From: Chionis minor
Lineage: Eukaryota; Chordata; Aves; Charadriiformes; Chionididae
DNA length: 64,000 bases
NCBI GenBank assembly: GCA_013398295.1
Contig: VZSF01008484.1
Span: 124,001 to 188,000, forward strand
Direction: 5' to 3'
Positions 22,330-34,994 of the stretch are shown here, in pieces; within the stretch, counting starts at the first letter, position 1; each line of letters begins with the position of its first letter. The notes under the pieces were generated by a model, which was not told the DNA's origin, searched no databases, and was given only the letters and a program-made list of their open reading frames with translations. The position numbers were made by a program, and so were the translations under genes.

Positions 22330-22500
22330 TGTGCTCGGGATTATTCACATTCTGCTGATGATATTTACGGTCACAGCTGCTAAAACGGTGTTTGCAAATT
22401 TATGCTGATTTGATTAGCTAGTTTAGTCATCATAGCTTCTAAGAGCAGGATCTGGCCATAAAACCGCTTTCTGCTGCATGTGACTCGCTAATGGTGTGTC
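22330..22500. promoter_or_regulatory. Candidate conserved non-coding element
   Basis: The stretch contains GATTATTCACATTCTGCTGATG, GTTTGCAAATTTATGC and GATTTGATTAGCTAG motifs, with no repeat signature. The mix of forkhead-, octamer- and homeodomain-like words resembles vertebrate developmental enhancers. Motif content is the only evidence. Confidence 0.22.
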
Positions 22501-23873
22501 ACATGAGAGCACGAGCCTCGGCGCAGTGCAAGGGCTGGAAGAGACCATATGGTGCATCGAGAGTCCCCTCCACCATCTCCAGAAAATTGTGTACCCTCTG
22601 CAACTGCACTGCAGGCAAAGGATTATCAGCTCTGTTGAACCATGTAACCATTCATCCCCCTTAATGATATACCAATAAGTTAACAGGGTTTTTGATAAAA
22701 CTGTGCCGCTGAACGCATGTTGTTTCCTTACTCTGTGTCATCTTTTGTCCCATAGGCTAGTCAGAGGCTTCTCCGCCACTTGCAGAGCTGTTTGGAGCAC
22801 GGTGGCAGCCCGTGGATTCGTGCTACCGTGCTTATATCCAACCTGCTCTGGTTTTGTTTCCATTGGCAGCCCCGTGCGCTAGAGATGCGATCCCCAGTTA
22901 TACTTTGAACCTCTTCTTGAGGCCTCTGCCTGATGGATTTGGGCACAGCTCACCATCTGGCATTATCTGTGGGTGACGGAGCTTTCTCTGCGGCAGCCAC
23001 GACAGAAATAAACTCATGCCACCTTAAAATCCAGCTCACTGCCATTTAAAAGAAAAAAAAAAGGCTAAAACCTTGTTTTCCCCCAGAGAGATTTCTAAAT
23101 TACTACCACTACTATAGATATGTTTTAACCATCTGTGTAATTCTGGAGCCTTTCTGGATGAAAAGGAAGCATTTGTTTAATAAAATAAGTACTACATAAG
23201 GAGCCATGTGCTCTTAATATTTTTAGGGTTACTTTTGTATTGGTAACGTGTCAATTCAACCTTTCCTTGTAGTGGTTTGTGCAGCCTTGACTTGAGAGGC
23301 AACACCGTGGTAGATCTGCAGAAGTATCCTCTGTGTGAACTCCCTCCTCGTAACAGTGTTGGGTCTGTAGCCTGCCATTTACTGTTTCCCTGCCATTGCT
23401 ACGGTTTCAAAGAATCCTTTCAGAGGCCGTTTCCTCATTTTCTTAAAAATGACCTTTTTTTAGGTCTTCTCAGACAAGTGCACTCACACACTGCCATGCC
23501 TCAGGTTTTTTCCTTGGTTTCTTTGAGCTTGTCCTCTTCTTCCCCTGATCCCCCAGGCCTTTCAATTACTTTTTAATGTTCTTCTGGCCTTCTTCCTGAA
23601 AAGTGCTGCATGCATTACCTCGCCTGTGGCCCTATCCAGACAGGCTTTGCGCAGGATGTAAAGCATCTGGGACGTCAAAATTAGAGTCTCTTTGACTGTA
23701 AGACATGGGTAACACGGGACCTCCTGCTCCTCCCAGGTAGGACTGTAAATGCAAGGGCACTAAATTCAGCATCTGGTTTTCCTGTAGGTGGACTTGGCTT
23801 CCCTTATTGTCATTGCAAAGGGGGAATGGCCCCTGCTCCATGCTGTGATGGGTAAGGAGGTGAGGTGGTGGCT

Positions 23874-23896
23874 GGGGGAAGCGGGTGGGAAGCGGG
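23874..23896 (+). other. Canonical G-quadruplex motif
   Basis: Four G tracts with short loops: GGGGG, AAGC, GGG, T, GGG, AAGC, GGG. The GGGAAGCGGGT unit is nearly duplicated. The pattern G3+N1-7 repeated four times is the accepted quadruplex signature. No gene boundary is recognised nearby. Confidence 0.75.
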
Positions 23897-26362
23897 TCCC
23901 AGCTCTCCATTAGGGGCAGCATATGGGAGCACTGGGGAATGATGGAGGTCAGGGAGAACAAGTGTCTGGTTAAATTTTGGGAGAGATCAGCAGACGAAAG
24001 TGGAGCCGGCATTTGTAGTGGAAGTGCGTTCGTTAGCAGTGGATGTTTGGGTTTAGGAGGACTGTTCTGAAGAGAAGGAAGTCGTTATAATGAGTCTATG
24101 TTGCTTTAAACAATTATTTAGTTTTAAAATGTTTAATATTTTGGCATGGACATTCAACTCATGAAAATGAGGGATTTCCCAAAGTTTTTAGGAAACTATT
24201 TAACCCCGATAGGTGTTTTATTTCATAAAAAAGGCAGGTGTCACCTTCACTCCTGCAATATGGTGAGGATGTCAGCCCTGCCCTTGGGCAGGATCTGCTG
24301 CTTCAGCCCTGGCCCTGGCGGCCCTGTGGAGCAGTGTCCCTCCTGTACCCAGTCTAGGCTCCCCCTGCCAAGGCCCACCAGTCCAGAGGACAGTGGCATG
24401 GCTGAAGGACATGGCTCAGCTTTCTTCAGAGGAGGGAATGGTTTGGCAGAATCAAACTAAGCAGAGGGAAGGCAAAATGAGGATTAGGCAAAGTCCAGGC
24501 ACTCAAGTGTTCCTGCTTTCACAAGTGTTGCTGGGGGATTTAATGACCAAAAAACCCCAACCAAAACTCAAGGAGCTTCTGTGCTTGTTCAGCTCCTCAA
24601 CCGCATATTGACATGGAGGTCCGACCCAAACCCACTTACTCCATGCTGTGAGGTTCACCTCCTGGGATCTGTGTAGCAGCGGCTTAGTTGTTGAAAAGCA
24701 CTGTTGGATGCTTTCATTTTGTTTCATTTCAGCAAAATGTTTTGTTGGGGTTTTTTTTGCCATAAGGATTTAACACCTTAATCAGGGCTTTGCGTTTCCT
24801 GTCTTGAGCCTCAAACTGAGGGTAGAGGGCAGATTTTGGAGAAACGTGCCCAGATTTCTACCAGGTTTTGATCACGCTTATCCGTTCTGCACAGATTGTT
24901 TGCCCATATGAAGCAATTCCCTATCTTGCCCACATTAACATTTCCTGATGAGCCAGTGTGTTAATTTTGTGCTCCATGGTTCTCTGCTCACGGGCTTCTG
25001 CTGGCAGAGCGGCTGCCTTCCCTTCTGTTAAACCGCCCCGCGCTACCTTGCCCTCAGCTCTCATCGGGCTCCGTTGGGTTTGCGAATCCATCCTCCTTCC
25101 CCGTCAAGTCAGGTAGCACGTTTTCTCCCCCAGATTTTATCCAAGAGGAGCCTTTTGTATTACCGTCTCTTTAATTAAACGGACACGCTGACTTGATTGA
25201 GACATAAAAGACATCGTACAGAAGCTCGCTGGCACACCATCAAGCGGTGTCCCCCATATGAGCTGATAAACTCAAGGAGAAGCTGCCCTTTCAAGCCTCT
25301 GGAAGACTAAATACCAAGCCAAGATGTGATACTGCAAGGCCATGATAAGAAGGGACTAAATGACAAATGCTGATTGCATGGGAGGAATAAAGAGGGAAAG
25401 GGAGCACTGCGCACCAGCAGCAGCGATGCCCTGCGTGGACCTCTTATATAGCAGTCCTTGCAGGGAATTGGGTGGGAACAACAGCTTTTCCACATCCCTG
25501 CACAAGCACTGCTCCCCTTCCAATAGCCGCCGTAATAGCAGGGATGCAGGAGCCAGCAGGGGGAAATGCCAGGGAAAGATGCGCTCAGTTAAAAATAGAG
25601 AGAAAGTCCCTAAAGCTCTGACACGGTTTTGTCAGACAGGACTTGCAACAGATGATTCTTGTGAGGATTTCTCACTCTTGGGAAATGCTTCGCGGTTTGT
25701 CATCACGGGGGAGTGGGCAGCAGGAAAGACGCAAAGAACAGAACAGGCCCAGGAGGGGCAGGCGTTAAGAAAGCCATAGCTGAAAAATCAACATGGAAAT
25801 TGTATTAAAAATGTTTGCTCTCGCTGTTTGCAACCCGGACATTGCGATAGTCGGAGGCGGGAAGTGAAACTGTCTCACTACAGCTGATTCCAGGAGCTCA
25901 AATCTTGTGACTCAGACCTTCTTCCCCCAAAAATCAAGGGGACAGTGTGAGAACCTCCTTCCTCCCCTCAGACGAGGATGCTCTGCATTTCCTGAGCTTT
26001 TGAGCTTTGCTCTGCAACCTCTGCAAGAGGGCTATACAGTTCTTGTAAGAAAAAGGTGAAGTGCTGCGTTTGCCCTTCTTTGGTTCCAGGAGCTGGTGCT
26101 TTAAGAAACAGTCCTCCCACCCACCTGCCCCTTCACCGCACCTAAAATGTCAGGAGTGTTTCAGTAAACCCACAGGGGTTGGCAAAATTGCTCAACAGAA
26201 GTGGCACTGTGATACCATGGTGATGGTTGCTACCAAAAATCCTTCACTAGGTAGGAGCAAATGCAGAAGGGAGCCTGCTCCGCCGACGGGCTGGGGAGCC
26301 GTGCCCGAAGCGAACAGCAGAAGTGCTGGCTGCTAAATTTAGATTTTTCCAGCTCTTGTTCT

Positions 26363-26378
26363 CCCCCCCACCCCGCCC
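26363..26378 (-). other. C-rich tract, quadruplex potential on minus strand
   Basis: C7 A C4 G C3. If the C7 is read as two C3 tracts separated by one base, the minus strand has four G3 tracts with 1-base loops. A marginal but valid quadruplex pattern. Confidence 0.5.
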
Positions 26379-27420
26379 TGGTTTAAGAGAGCATGCTGCT
26401 TTTTGTAATATGTGCTCACTAATGGCTTTTGTTTTCTTTCGAACGCCTCCAGCAAAGGGGCCAAATGTACTGTCAAAAAAGCCAAGGAGCCATAATCAAT
26501 ATTTAAGCAGCACTGCTCTTGGCGGGGTTAGGGTAAGCAGGGCCAGCAGAAGCCACGAGGTTTGCCTGCTGCCTGCTCCAGTGTCCCTCTTGCCCCAGCC
26601 TTTGCCTCCCACTTTCCATGGGGCAAGCCCAGCGTTTCCATCTAAAAACCATGTGGGGAGCTGATAATCAACACGCACGCTAATATGGGTCTTCCCTCCC
26701 CATTGCCCCCTCGCACCGCAGGGCCGTATTTCAGTCCTGTAAGAGAGTACAGGCTGGCTTTCCTCCAACCAATCCCTCCCTCTAGGTGTAGTGTTTTCAC
26801 TTTGCCTATTGTGCTGCTCTAAAAATGCTGAACTTAAGCAAAATATACTTCTGCACTGTTTTATACAACAATGCAGTGACTCGATGACTCCGGTTTTGGA
26901 TCACCTCATTCAAGCTGCTTTTCCTCTGTTTCTCTATGCAAATGATGTCTCTTCTGTCTGGGTAATGACAAGCTTTTAGCAAAAGGTTTCTTTGAAAGAT
27001 GCTATTATGCTACATATTCTTTGCAGTGCATGAGGACATCTTGTTACAGCAGCCTTCTTTCTTATTAACACTTGACTTAAGCCATCCAGGCTCGCATGCT
27101 GGGGGAAATGAGGGGGCTGTGATTTATTCTGACCTATTTGTCTATTAGTTGCAACGACTATCTTGGAATGCATGGGAAGAAGAAAGCTTCAGATCTTCCT
27201 CTGCAGACATGTTGGAGCAACACGCTCTTATCAGATCAGCGGAGCTCAGATGCTCAGACAGAAAGATAGGCTTGCTTTGCTCTCAGCTTTTTGCATATCC
27301 TAATGAATCTCATTTGCTCAGCCCTGAAGGCAGGTCATCAAACGAGTCTGTCCCGCCGCCCCCAACCTCAGAGGGAACTGGAGGGTGAGGCTAATAAATC
27401 AGCATGCAGAAGGGCTGCTG

Positions 27421-27605
27421 CACCCCGGCCACCAGCCGCTGGAGGCTGCAGGATGGCACAGGCGGCAGCTCTGCGCATTGGCAGCGCGCAGCCGGCATCG
27501 CAGCAAATGCACCGCGTACAAAGGACACGGCTGGGCGCTCGGGGTTTGTGATTTGGGCTTCTGGTCAGCTGGCGGGAGCCAGCCAAGGCTCGCATGCGCG
27601 CGTGG
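27421..27605. promoter_or_regulatory. Dense CpG cluster (CpG-island-like)
   Basis: By hand count about 18 CpG occur in about 185 bases, close to the number expected without CpG depletion. It is the densest patch in the window, ending in GCATGCGCGCGTGG. The TGCGCATTG and GCGCGC words resemble NRF1-type promoter sites. A 238-codon open frame with no recognisable homologue lies just downstream (27711-28427). An unmethylated promoter for an unseen transcript is possible but unproven; the patch is shorter than most islands. Confidence 0.42.
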
Positions 27606-30600
27606 TTGTGGGTACCTGCCCCAGGAGTAGGACTGGTCTGAGGAGGGCTCTGCTTTGTCTGTCTGTCTCCTGGAACAGCGGTTTCATACTTTAGAGCTTT
27701 TCCTTAAAATTTGGGGAGTGGGAGGAGAAAAAAGCCCGCTTCTCCCCTTCCATTTTGCTTCCTTTGCTTACGCTTACAGGATGTAAAATACGGACAAGAT
27801 GGCAAAGCAGAATTTGGAGGCAGACAGGAGGCTTGGCAGGATCTGTGCTGCACTTCCAGAGCTTGCGCAAGTGTTACGTTAACCTTTCGAACTTCTGTGC
27901 AATGTTATCAGTGTCCCCACTTCATGCACAAACCGAGAGCGGTGCGGATTGTGCTGACCAGCCCAAAGAGTGCCGAGCAAGCACTCGCCTTGCTCAGAGT
28001 TGGGGGTCACACCTTTGGACTTACCTCAACCCTCCTGCTCATGCTGCACATAGCTGACCCTCAGGGAATTGCTGTCTGCTGCCACAGCTCAAAGCCCACT
28101 CAAGTTTTTCAGGCCACCGAGACCCTTCAAGAGCACAAAGCTGGTCAAACTCCCTTACTTCACGGTTGCCTGTTTCCGGTTGCACCTCTGAGAGTTCGCC
28201 CTCTGGCCACATACGGGCCGCGGGGAAGCCTGCAGCTTCTTTTTGAGGGGGTCACGGCTTATATCACACAGCTTTCAAACTTGTTTTCTATTTTTAAGTA
28301 CGCTAAAATTGCATATGCACCACAGAGCTCATGGGGCATTTGGGTTATGCGTGCAACAGGCAACTTGTTGTGCCAGTGCCAGCCCTGTGTGAGCTCCAAG
28401 CCCAGTCAATCCACGTCATCTCCATAGAGAAGGAAGAAAAAAAAAAGTCACATCTTTTGTAGTCTGTCAGCTTCCCTAACCACTCCAAGCCATTAGCGCT
28501 GAAGACTTTTCAACTACACCCATATAAAACGCATCCTGCCGTTCTATTCCTGGTGATACGCTTTAGACTCATTTTTTTTTAATGCTGCTTTCAAAGTTCA
28601 CAGGCAATATATTGGTATCAGGGACATACCGTCCCTTTGTTTTGCGCCCTGGGAAGTGTCTGAGGACAGCCAGCACCTGTAACTCTCCAGAGATTTATAT
28701 GTCAGTGTAATGAGAACAGCGAGCAGCAAACGGACATCAGAGATGTATAGCTCTGCCTATAGTTTTGGAAGAGGAAGAGCTTTGCATTCTTGGGTTCTGC
28801 TTTAAATAGGTGGATGAGGGGAAAATAACTGAGTAGCCGCAAAGCCAGAACTGAGCAATCTGAAAAGGAGCAGCGGAGCTCTGAATGTGAAATGGGGGGT
28901 TTGGATCATTTATAAGGGTAGACGGGAGGTATTTCAGGATTAAGTGGTTTGTGTGGGACTGACTTTCATGTGGACAGGGAATGATTAGGGGATTGTTCAG
29001 CCTGGGACTTCAGTCCCGGCCACCTCGAAGGCCCATGGGGTGTGCTGTGAAATGCGAGGAGCATTCACAAGTGCTGGATCCCAGAGTTTAAGCACACTAG
29101 AGGTGAGATGTGGCGAGGCACTTTGGGGAGTTTGACAGCAGATTGAGCTATTTGTCTAAACATAACTTCTTTCTCTTTCCTGATTGTTTTGAGCTTTTGG
29201 GTTTGAATCTGGAAGTACTGTCTTTGCTTTATCGCTTGCCTTTGTAATGAACTTTCCAGGTGAATGAACATACAGGAGAGAGTAGCAGACTCCTGGTGCA
29301 TTATACAACATTTGTTATAGCACAGCACAGGTACTACCAATAGCCTAGAAACCAGTGTCAACAGGGTGTGAATGATGCCGGGGACAAGCATTAAAGCAAA
29401 TTCTGCTACAAGGGGAAGCTATTCAACCTGAGATATTTTTCCCATGATATTTAAAGGTGGAGCACATGTGTGCCTCCAGGTATGTATGGGAGAACGTAAG
29501 TCCACACTGGACCTTGCTGCCATTTATCACAGCTTTTAAATAGCTTTACAGGTTTCAAACTGGATCCCAGCTACAGCTGGTTATATTGCTGGTGTTGCCA
29601 GTACACCCATCGCTTGGCATTTGTGCTGCTGTGCAGGAGGGACGTACACTGCTTCTGTCCTGTGCACTTACATGGACCTCAATCTGAACTTTATTTAAAA
29701 ATGCTTTAGGAGTCCATGAAATGCAAGTTCTGGTCTCCTCACAGTAGTTATGTGCTTGGGTAGTATATGTCACAAAATATCAGCAGACAGGGTATCATTT
29801 TAGCTTCCTAAGTTGCTTTCCAAGTTGGAAATAGTCAATGAAAATCCTGTGTGTAATAAGACATCTGGGACTTACTCATCTGGGGTCTTGCATGGGCCCT
29901 TTTGGTGCTGTGGTTCCTTTCTAGAGTGATAAAGCAGAAGTCATTGGTGTCAATTTAATGGAAAGTCCCAGCACCCTCTTCCAGATGTATAGAGTACCGC
30001 ATACTAAAGGAGGCGAAAACAAGAGCTGTAATAGTAAATGTAGAAACATATGCCATATGTGTGTGTTGCTAACTGCAGCCTCTACCAGTCGTATCCCGTA
30101 GGTAATGGTATACTCCTCGGCATAATTAGCGATTACAGCTTTGTGCATCTATAACAGATGATGTGGCTATGCATGATTTATGCAGCAGGGAGACAGCTTT
30201 GCATGCGGCTGGGATGTGACGTTGGTGGCTCTTTATGTGCCTCAGTAGCACAACGCAGGAGCTTAATGAGGAGGTTAGTTGTGTCCTCTTTGCACCGCTG
30301 ATTTTGCTCCTGTAGGCATCTGCAGGCCTGTAGAAATGTTCCTGGCCCTGTGTGTGGTGTGAGATCTCTCTGAGGGTTTCTCCATGGAAGGGAGGATGAG
30401 GAGGCAGCCAGAAGTGGTACAGCCTGCACCCTCTGTCCTGCTACTTCCAGACACATTTATTCCTCTTTTCCTGATGGAGGTATTTGCCTCTAGGCTTGAC
30501 TTGCCTGTGGCTTAGCTGCTCCTCCTCGCTGTTCCCAGTGAAGAGTTCAAGCAAGACTTGCAGGACAAGCCTTCCTTACCAGGCTCTGGCTGTGTAAAGG

Positions 30601-31200
30601 GGCAGTCATCTTTGGAGGCTTCTCATTTAAACATCCTCCCATCCTTCCAGGTGTTCAGCACGCTGTGTTATTACAGTGTTAACTGTAGCAGATTGAAACA
30701 GGTAGAGTTCACCTTGGCAAATATCTGAGTTCTTTGACTGAGGAAGAGATCCTCGTCATCTAGATGAGTACCACTTGGTTGTGGACGTGAGTGGTGGACA
30801 GCCTTACCCCTTTGGCAGCACCATTTGTGACCAGCTTGAGCTCATATGGTCTTGAGCTTCCAAGGGAAAATGGGCAACCCCAGAAGAGAAAACATAAAGA
30901 AATGGACTGGATGATTTAATAAAGCATTTGCCTTTCTGAAATTCATGTATGGATGGATTGCTCTTTAAAGGGAAATACAGGGAATAGTGGCGTGGACTCA
31001 TGGTAAGGGAGTTTTATGTTTTATAAATATTGGGAACGTTGTTTTAAAATATGGTTGGGTTATCCTGATATAAGCTGAATTAGAAGCACCCACAGAGGCA
31101 CAAGGAGGGTAATGGAACAGGAAGGCATTAGGGCAAATCCTCGGTGAAGGGAGAATTTGGTCCAGTACATACTATCATCCCACTTTTAAAACGAATGAGT
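27606..31200. other. Unique non-coding DNA with one long open frame
   Basis: The plus frame at 27711-28427 stays open for 238 codons but shows no signal peptide, membrane pattern, domain or known motif. A splice-acceptor-like site (TTTGCTTACGCTTACAG|G) lies inside it at about 27764-27780. Two shorter frames overlap it. From 28430 to 31200 the DNA is ordinary unique sequence with no repeats recognised and no open frame above 110 codons. Confidence 0.45.
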
Positions 31201-32122
31201 AACTACAGTACTTGCAGAACTGAGGAGGAAATGAGCCCGGTGCACGCCAGGTATCGAACAGCAGCCTGTAGAGCTCGTGTCCCAGCAGACATCCCTTTGC
31301 CCGTGGGGCTTGATGGCTGAGCCTCTGGCATGGGATGGGAACTCTCCACAGCATCCTGCCTGGCAGCACTCACCCCCTGCGCTCTGGCAGCAGGAAAGCC
31401 TCCAGTGTGAGCTGGTACAGAAGAGCCACCAATTCCCCTCCCGCTGCCCCCAGTCTGCAGCCCCACCTCATTGCAGCAGAGGCTTCCTCTGCTCTTTTGC
31501 AGTACAGCAAAACCGCGAGAGCCCCAGCAAAACTCCTTTTAGCTTGTGCTGGAGGAAGGAGGCACCCGGGGGTCCTGGGTAGACCTTGACGTGGTGGATG
31601 AGGTTGGAAGAGCTGCCTTGGCCACCTGTGGCTGAAGCTTTCTGTCTCAGGAGGGACAGGGATCGGCTGTACCGACACATCTGTCACTGCAGTGCAGCAC
31701 CGGGGGAGAATGGGCCCCTTTGTGCGTGGCCAGCGTGCCCTGCCAGAGAAAGGCTGGGGATCAGATCTCATCTCAGCTTCTCCTTCCTGCCGTGCCCCTA
31801 CTCCTGCCAGACCTCCACCCTCAGCTCTTGCTCGCCCTGTGCCGGCAGCATTGGCTCTCTCCTCTCTGTGGCTGGGGTGAGCACCACGGCACTGCTCGGC
31901 AGCCCGGCGCTTCACCTGGCATTGCTCCGCTGGGGGGGAGCCGAAATAGGACCCACCTGGAGTGGTTGCCGGTTAAATGCTCAGTGGGCATACGCTGTTA
32001 CCTCAGGGCAGGGAATAGGGTGAGAGACCCCAACACATTGGGCTTGAGCTGGTGTGGTGCTGAGTGCCCCCGGTGCCCCCAACATGGGGAGGATTTGGGG
32101 GAGTTGAGCGTAGCTGGTGCGT

Positions 32123-32142
32123 GGGGTGGGGAAGGGGCTGGG
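32123..32142 (+). other. Canonical G-quadruplex motif
   Basis: GGGGTGGGGAAGGGGCTGGG: four G tracts with loops of 1, 2 and 2 bases. Very short loops usually give stable parallel quadruplexes. It sits in the GC-rich 31-34 kb segment. Confidence 0.85.
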
Positions 32143-33609
32143 ATGCAAGTGGGCTCGTGGTTGGTGCAAAGCAGGAGGGATGCTGGAAACCCGGACAGCT
32201 GTGAGTGCGGTCCCCCGGCGCTTGCCTTTCTGTGTGCCCGCTGAATGAAAGCATTTCCCACATTTCCTCTCCCTGTTTTCCTATTTACTGAGATCCCGAT
32301 GCAGGTGTCTCGCCTCCCTGGCAGCTGTCTGGCCATCTCCTCCACGCTCTTCCTCAAGGAATTTCACAAATAGGTGTCTGGGGCAGGCTGGGATGGTGCC
32401 TGGGCAGCCAGCGGCGTCCGGTGCTGAGGTCTGGCTGTTGTGCTGGGCTTGTTGTTTCTCCATACTGATTTCATTCCTCTCTGTGTGTGTGTCAGGGAGG
32501 CTGCTTTGTTTTGGGTGGAGTTTTTTTTCACACTGCTTAAAAATAAACTCCAATCTGCTAAAAATTTGGCATTTCACTCCCACTGGCTGGGCGCTGACGC
32601 ATTGCTCTAGAACGGTTTGATTTCAGGGATGTGGGGTGTAGGAGGCAGGTTTTGATCAGGAGAGAGAGCCCAGCTTCAGTTTTGCAGGTGCTGGAAAGAC
32701 CCTGCCCAGGCGGTGCACCCCGCTCTGCAGAGCGTCACCGAGAAAGTCCTTGTCCTTTGGGAGAGAGGGGACCCACCGTGCCAGGGTGCTGGGGACAGGC
32801 TGAAGGTGCCTCGCAGCACGGCTTTTGGGTTTAAAGCGACTGCTTTTCTACAAGGGTAGAATCTGGGATTTACCTCCCAAACCTCTGTGACTCTCAGATC
32901 AGATGGAATTTCCCTAGTGCTGGGTGACAGGTTAGAGCCAAGGAAAGAAACCCTGTGCCTGCTGTCTTCACGGAAGGATGGCAGTGGTAGGTCCTCCTCT
33001 GAGCCCGTGGGTAAGTCCATGGAGGTATGCAAGGTACAGCTGGCAGGACTGAGTGCACCTGGGCTAGCTCTGACCCCCTTAGTGTGACTATGTCCAGAGA
33101 TGAAGCAATGATCCAGTCTCATCCTGCTGCTCCAGTGATTACTCGAAGCCTGGCAAGGACCGCAGGTGGCCACTGGGCTGTGTTTGGGTCAGCACAGGAC
33201 ACCTGCAGGCTTCGTGCTGGGCAGTGGATCTGCAGCATTACAATAGGGAAAGGCTCTTGGGTAACATCTTGGCCCCGCAGACATCCAATGCATCCTGCAC
33301 CACCCAGTGAGCCGGGCTTTCAGCCCCACTTCTTCATTTGGCTGCCCAAATGGTGGAGAAGTGATGGCAGGGACATTTTGGTCCAGCCAACACGCCGGCC
33401 ACCCTCTGCCATCTGCAGCAGCACAGCCTGGGGTATCCGGGGCCTCGCTGCCAGTGGAATGGCAACTTTGGCTGAGCTCTTTTGCAGACATTTACTTTTC
33501 CTTGTCTCATCTCTGTATTTCGCCCTGCCTGTTCCTCCTCCTGAGTGACCCCAGGACCGTACGCACACAACTCTGCGCTTGCTTTTTCTCTCTCTCACCC
33601 TCCCTGCTC

Positions 33610-33755
33610 CCGGCCACTGGGCCGAAACACACAGTCCCCTGCCTGAAGCCCTGGGGACAGGTGGCTCTGCGGGAGCCAGGGCCCCGCTCCGCACCGCCTC
33701 GCTCCGCAGAACGCACCACGCTGGGGCTCCCCGCGCTCTCGCCGTGGCACAAAAG
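33610..33755. promoter_or_regulatory. CpG-rich patch
   Basis: About 14 CpG by hand count in about 145 bases, densest at 33685-33745 (CTCCGCACCGCCTCGCTCCG). A second small CpG group follows at about 33930-33980. Too short for a standard island but strikingly less CpG-depleted than neighbouring DNA. Confidence 0.3.
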
Positions 33756-34877
33756 CAAAGTCTGTCCCAGATGAGATCATCTCCTTGGGACAGAGCAAAC
33801 AGTTCATCTCCTCATTGCTTAACCATTGTATCAGCAAAGCGGGCTGACCCGGTACAAGGAATAAATGTGGCTTTGGCAACGTGGCCTTTAACCTTCATTG
33901 CACAGAAGAAAATAAAGCCTCCCAGGGCACGAGGCGTGGGGCAGCGGGATGCGCCGACGGGCATGGGCATCCGGGTGGCACCATCACCCCAAAAGCCCAT
34001 CGGTGAGGGAGCAAGAGGAGCTGGAGAGGGCTGGAGGTAGTCAGCTGTTTGAACGCCACGTTGCCATGGCTATCGGGAGAGCTCGGGAACATAATGCTAC
34101 TTGGCACAGGAATGCTGCTATCCGCCTTGTTTTCTGTGGCTCGGTGTGGAGCGGGGGGACAGAGGCAGCAACCTCGCACAAGGACTAGGCTTGAAACAAT
34201 ATTTGAGTGAATGTGCTGACAGGGAGAGGGAGATTTCAACAAAGGAAATTACTGAATCATATCGTGCTAATCTAAGCATTGCGGGCGAGCCCACGGTTTA
34301 GTTTTTTGTGAACAAACACCTTGTATCAGGAGGAGACTGGTTTGGGAATTGTCAGATAGAGCACGAAGAGGATTTTGCCATGGTGAGAGGTGCTGTATTA
34401 ACTGCTTGCTGCAAAACAAAACCTCTTCCATCTGTCTTCAAGACATGAATAACAACAAAAGACTCCTCTATACTGTCCTACCTCAATGCAGGTTAGGGAC
34501 TGAAAAGCGAGTCTGTTCCCCTGACGCATGCCATACGTGGCCCTGGGTAGGAGTGCCAGCCAAGGGGACAGTAAATGCCAAATGTCACGGTGTTCCTGAG
34601 ATGGAGACGCTTGCCCAATGGAAACTGGACTGGAGCCAATCTCATTTAGCATAAGCCATCAAATAGTCATGAATTAATTGTAATCTTTGACAGGTGCATC
34701 AGGAATAGTTTTGGAGAGACTGCTGTTTGCCCTGGGTGCGTCTGGCGAGCTGCGCCCACAGCGACAGCGAGGAAATGTAATCACGCGGTATGCAAAGCCA
34801 CATAACAAAGAGAGGGTCCTAGGAAGTGACTCGAATGCTTGCATCCCCTTCTAGCAAGCCATTTGTGCGGCTCCTAA

Positions 34878-34904
34878 ATATATATATCTATCTATCTATA
34901 TGTG
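34878..34904. repeat. (AT)n(ATCT)n microsatellite
   Basis: ATATATATAT followed by three to four ATCT units, then ATGTGCACACA. A compound short tandem repeat. Confidence 0.85.
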
Positions 34905-34994
34905 CACACATGCAAGATCACTTCCGTAGCACCTGTCCTTTGCTGGTCCCGGGGTGACTTTCTGGTCTGAACTTCACCTGACCATAGCTGGCTT

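Larger units (their letters stand above)
17306..27420. other. Long unique non-coding region
   Basis: No gene or clear interspersed repeat. It holds a 16-base-period pair of TTTCCCCAGTTCT (20239-20251, 20255-20267), a long C-rich tract at 20.79 kb and an interrupted AT repeat at 21.53 kb. T14 lies at 22154, followed by T-rich DNA. A G-quadruplex motif occurs at 23.87 kb and a C-rich tract at 26.36 kb. Around 22515-22570 the wording GGGCTGGAAGAGACC faintly recalls a CR1 tail but is too weak to call. Open frames are all under 150 codons and unrecognised. Confidence 0.5.
31201..34876. other. GC-rich gene-free segment
   Basis: Clearly richer in G+C than its surroundings, with many overlapping open frames up to 181 codons on both strands and in several phases. 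That is the expected outcome of GC-rich DNA with few stop codons. No translation matches a known family. A good splice-donor-like GTG|GGTAAGT occurs at about 33008, again without a credible exon. The segment includes a G-quadruplex motif and a CpG patch, listed separately. Confidence 0.45.

Noticed and set aside
22515..22570. CR1 tail-like wording GGGCTGGAAGAGACC
   Set aside because: Only about 15 bases resemble CR1 tails and the following 'gtccaaccc' block is absent. Too weak to call.
27711..28427. 238-codon open frame as a protein gene
   Set aside because: Kept only as a finding because of the upstream CpG cluster; the translation shows no signal peptide, membrane segment or family signature.
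31370..31915. 181-codon open frame on minus strand
   Set aside because: Arginine/alanine/proline-rich translation typical of GC-rich non-coding DNA; competing frames on both strands; no known motif.
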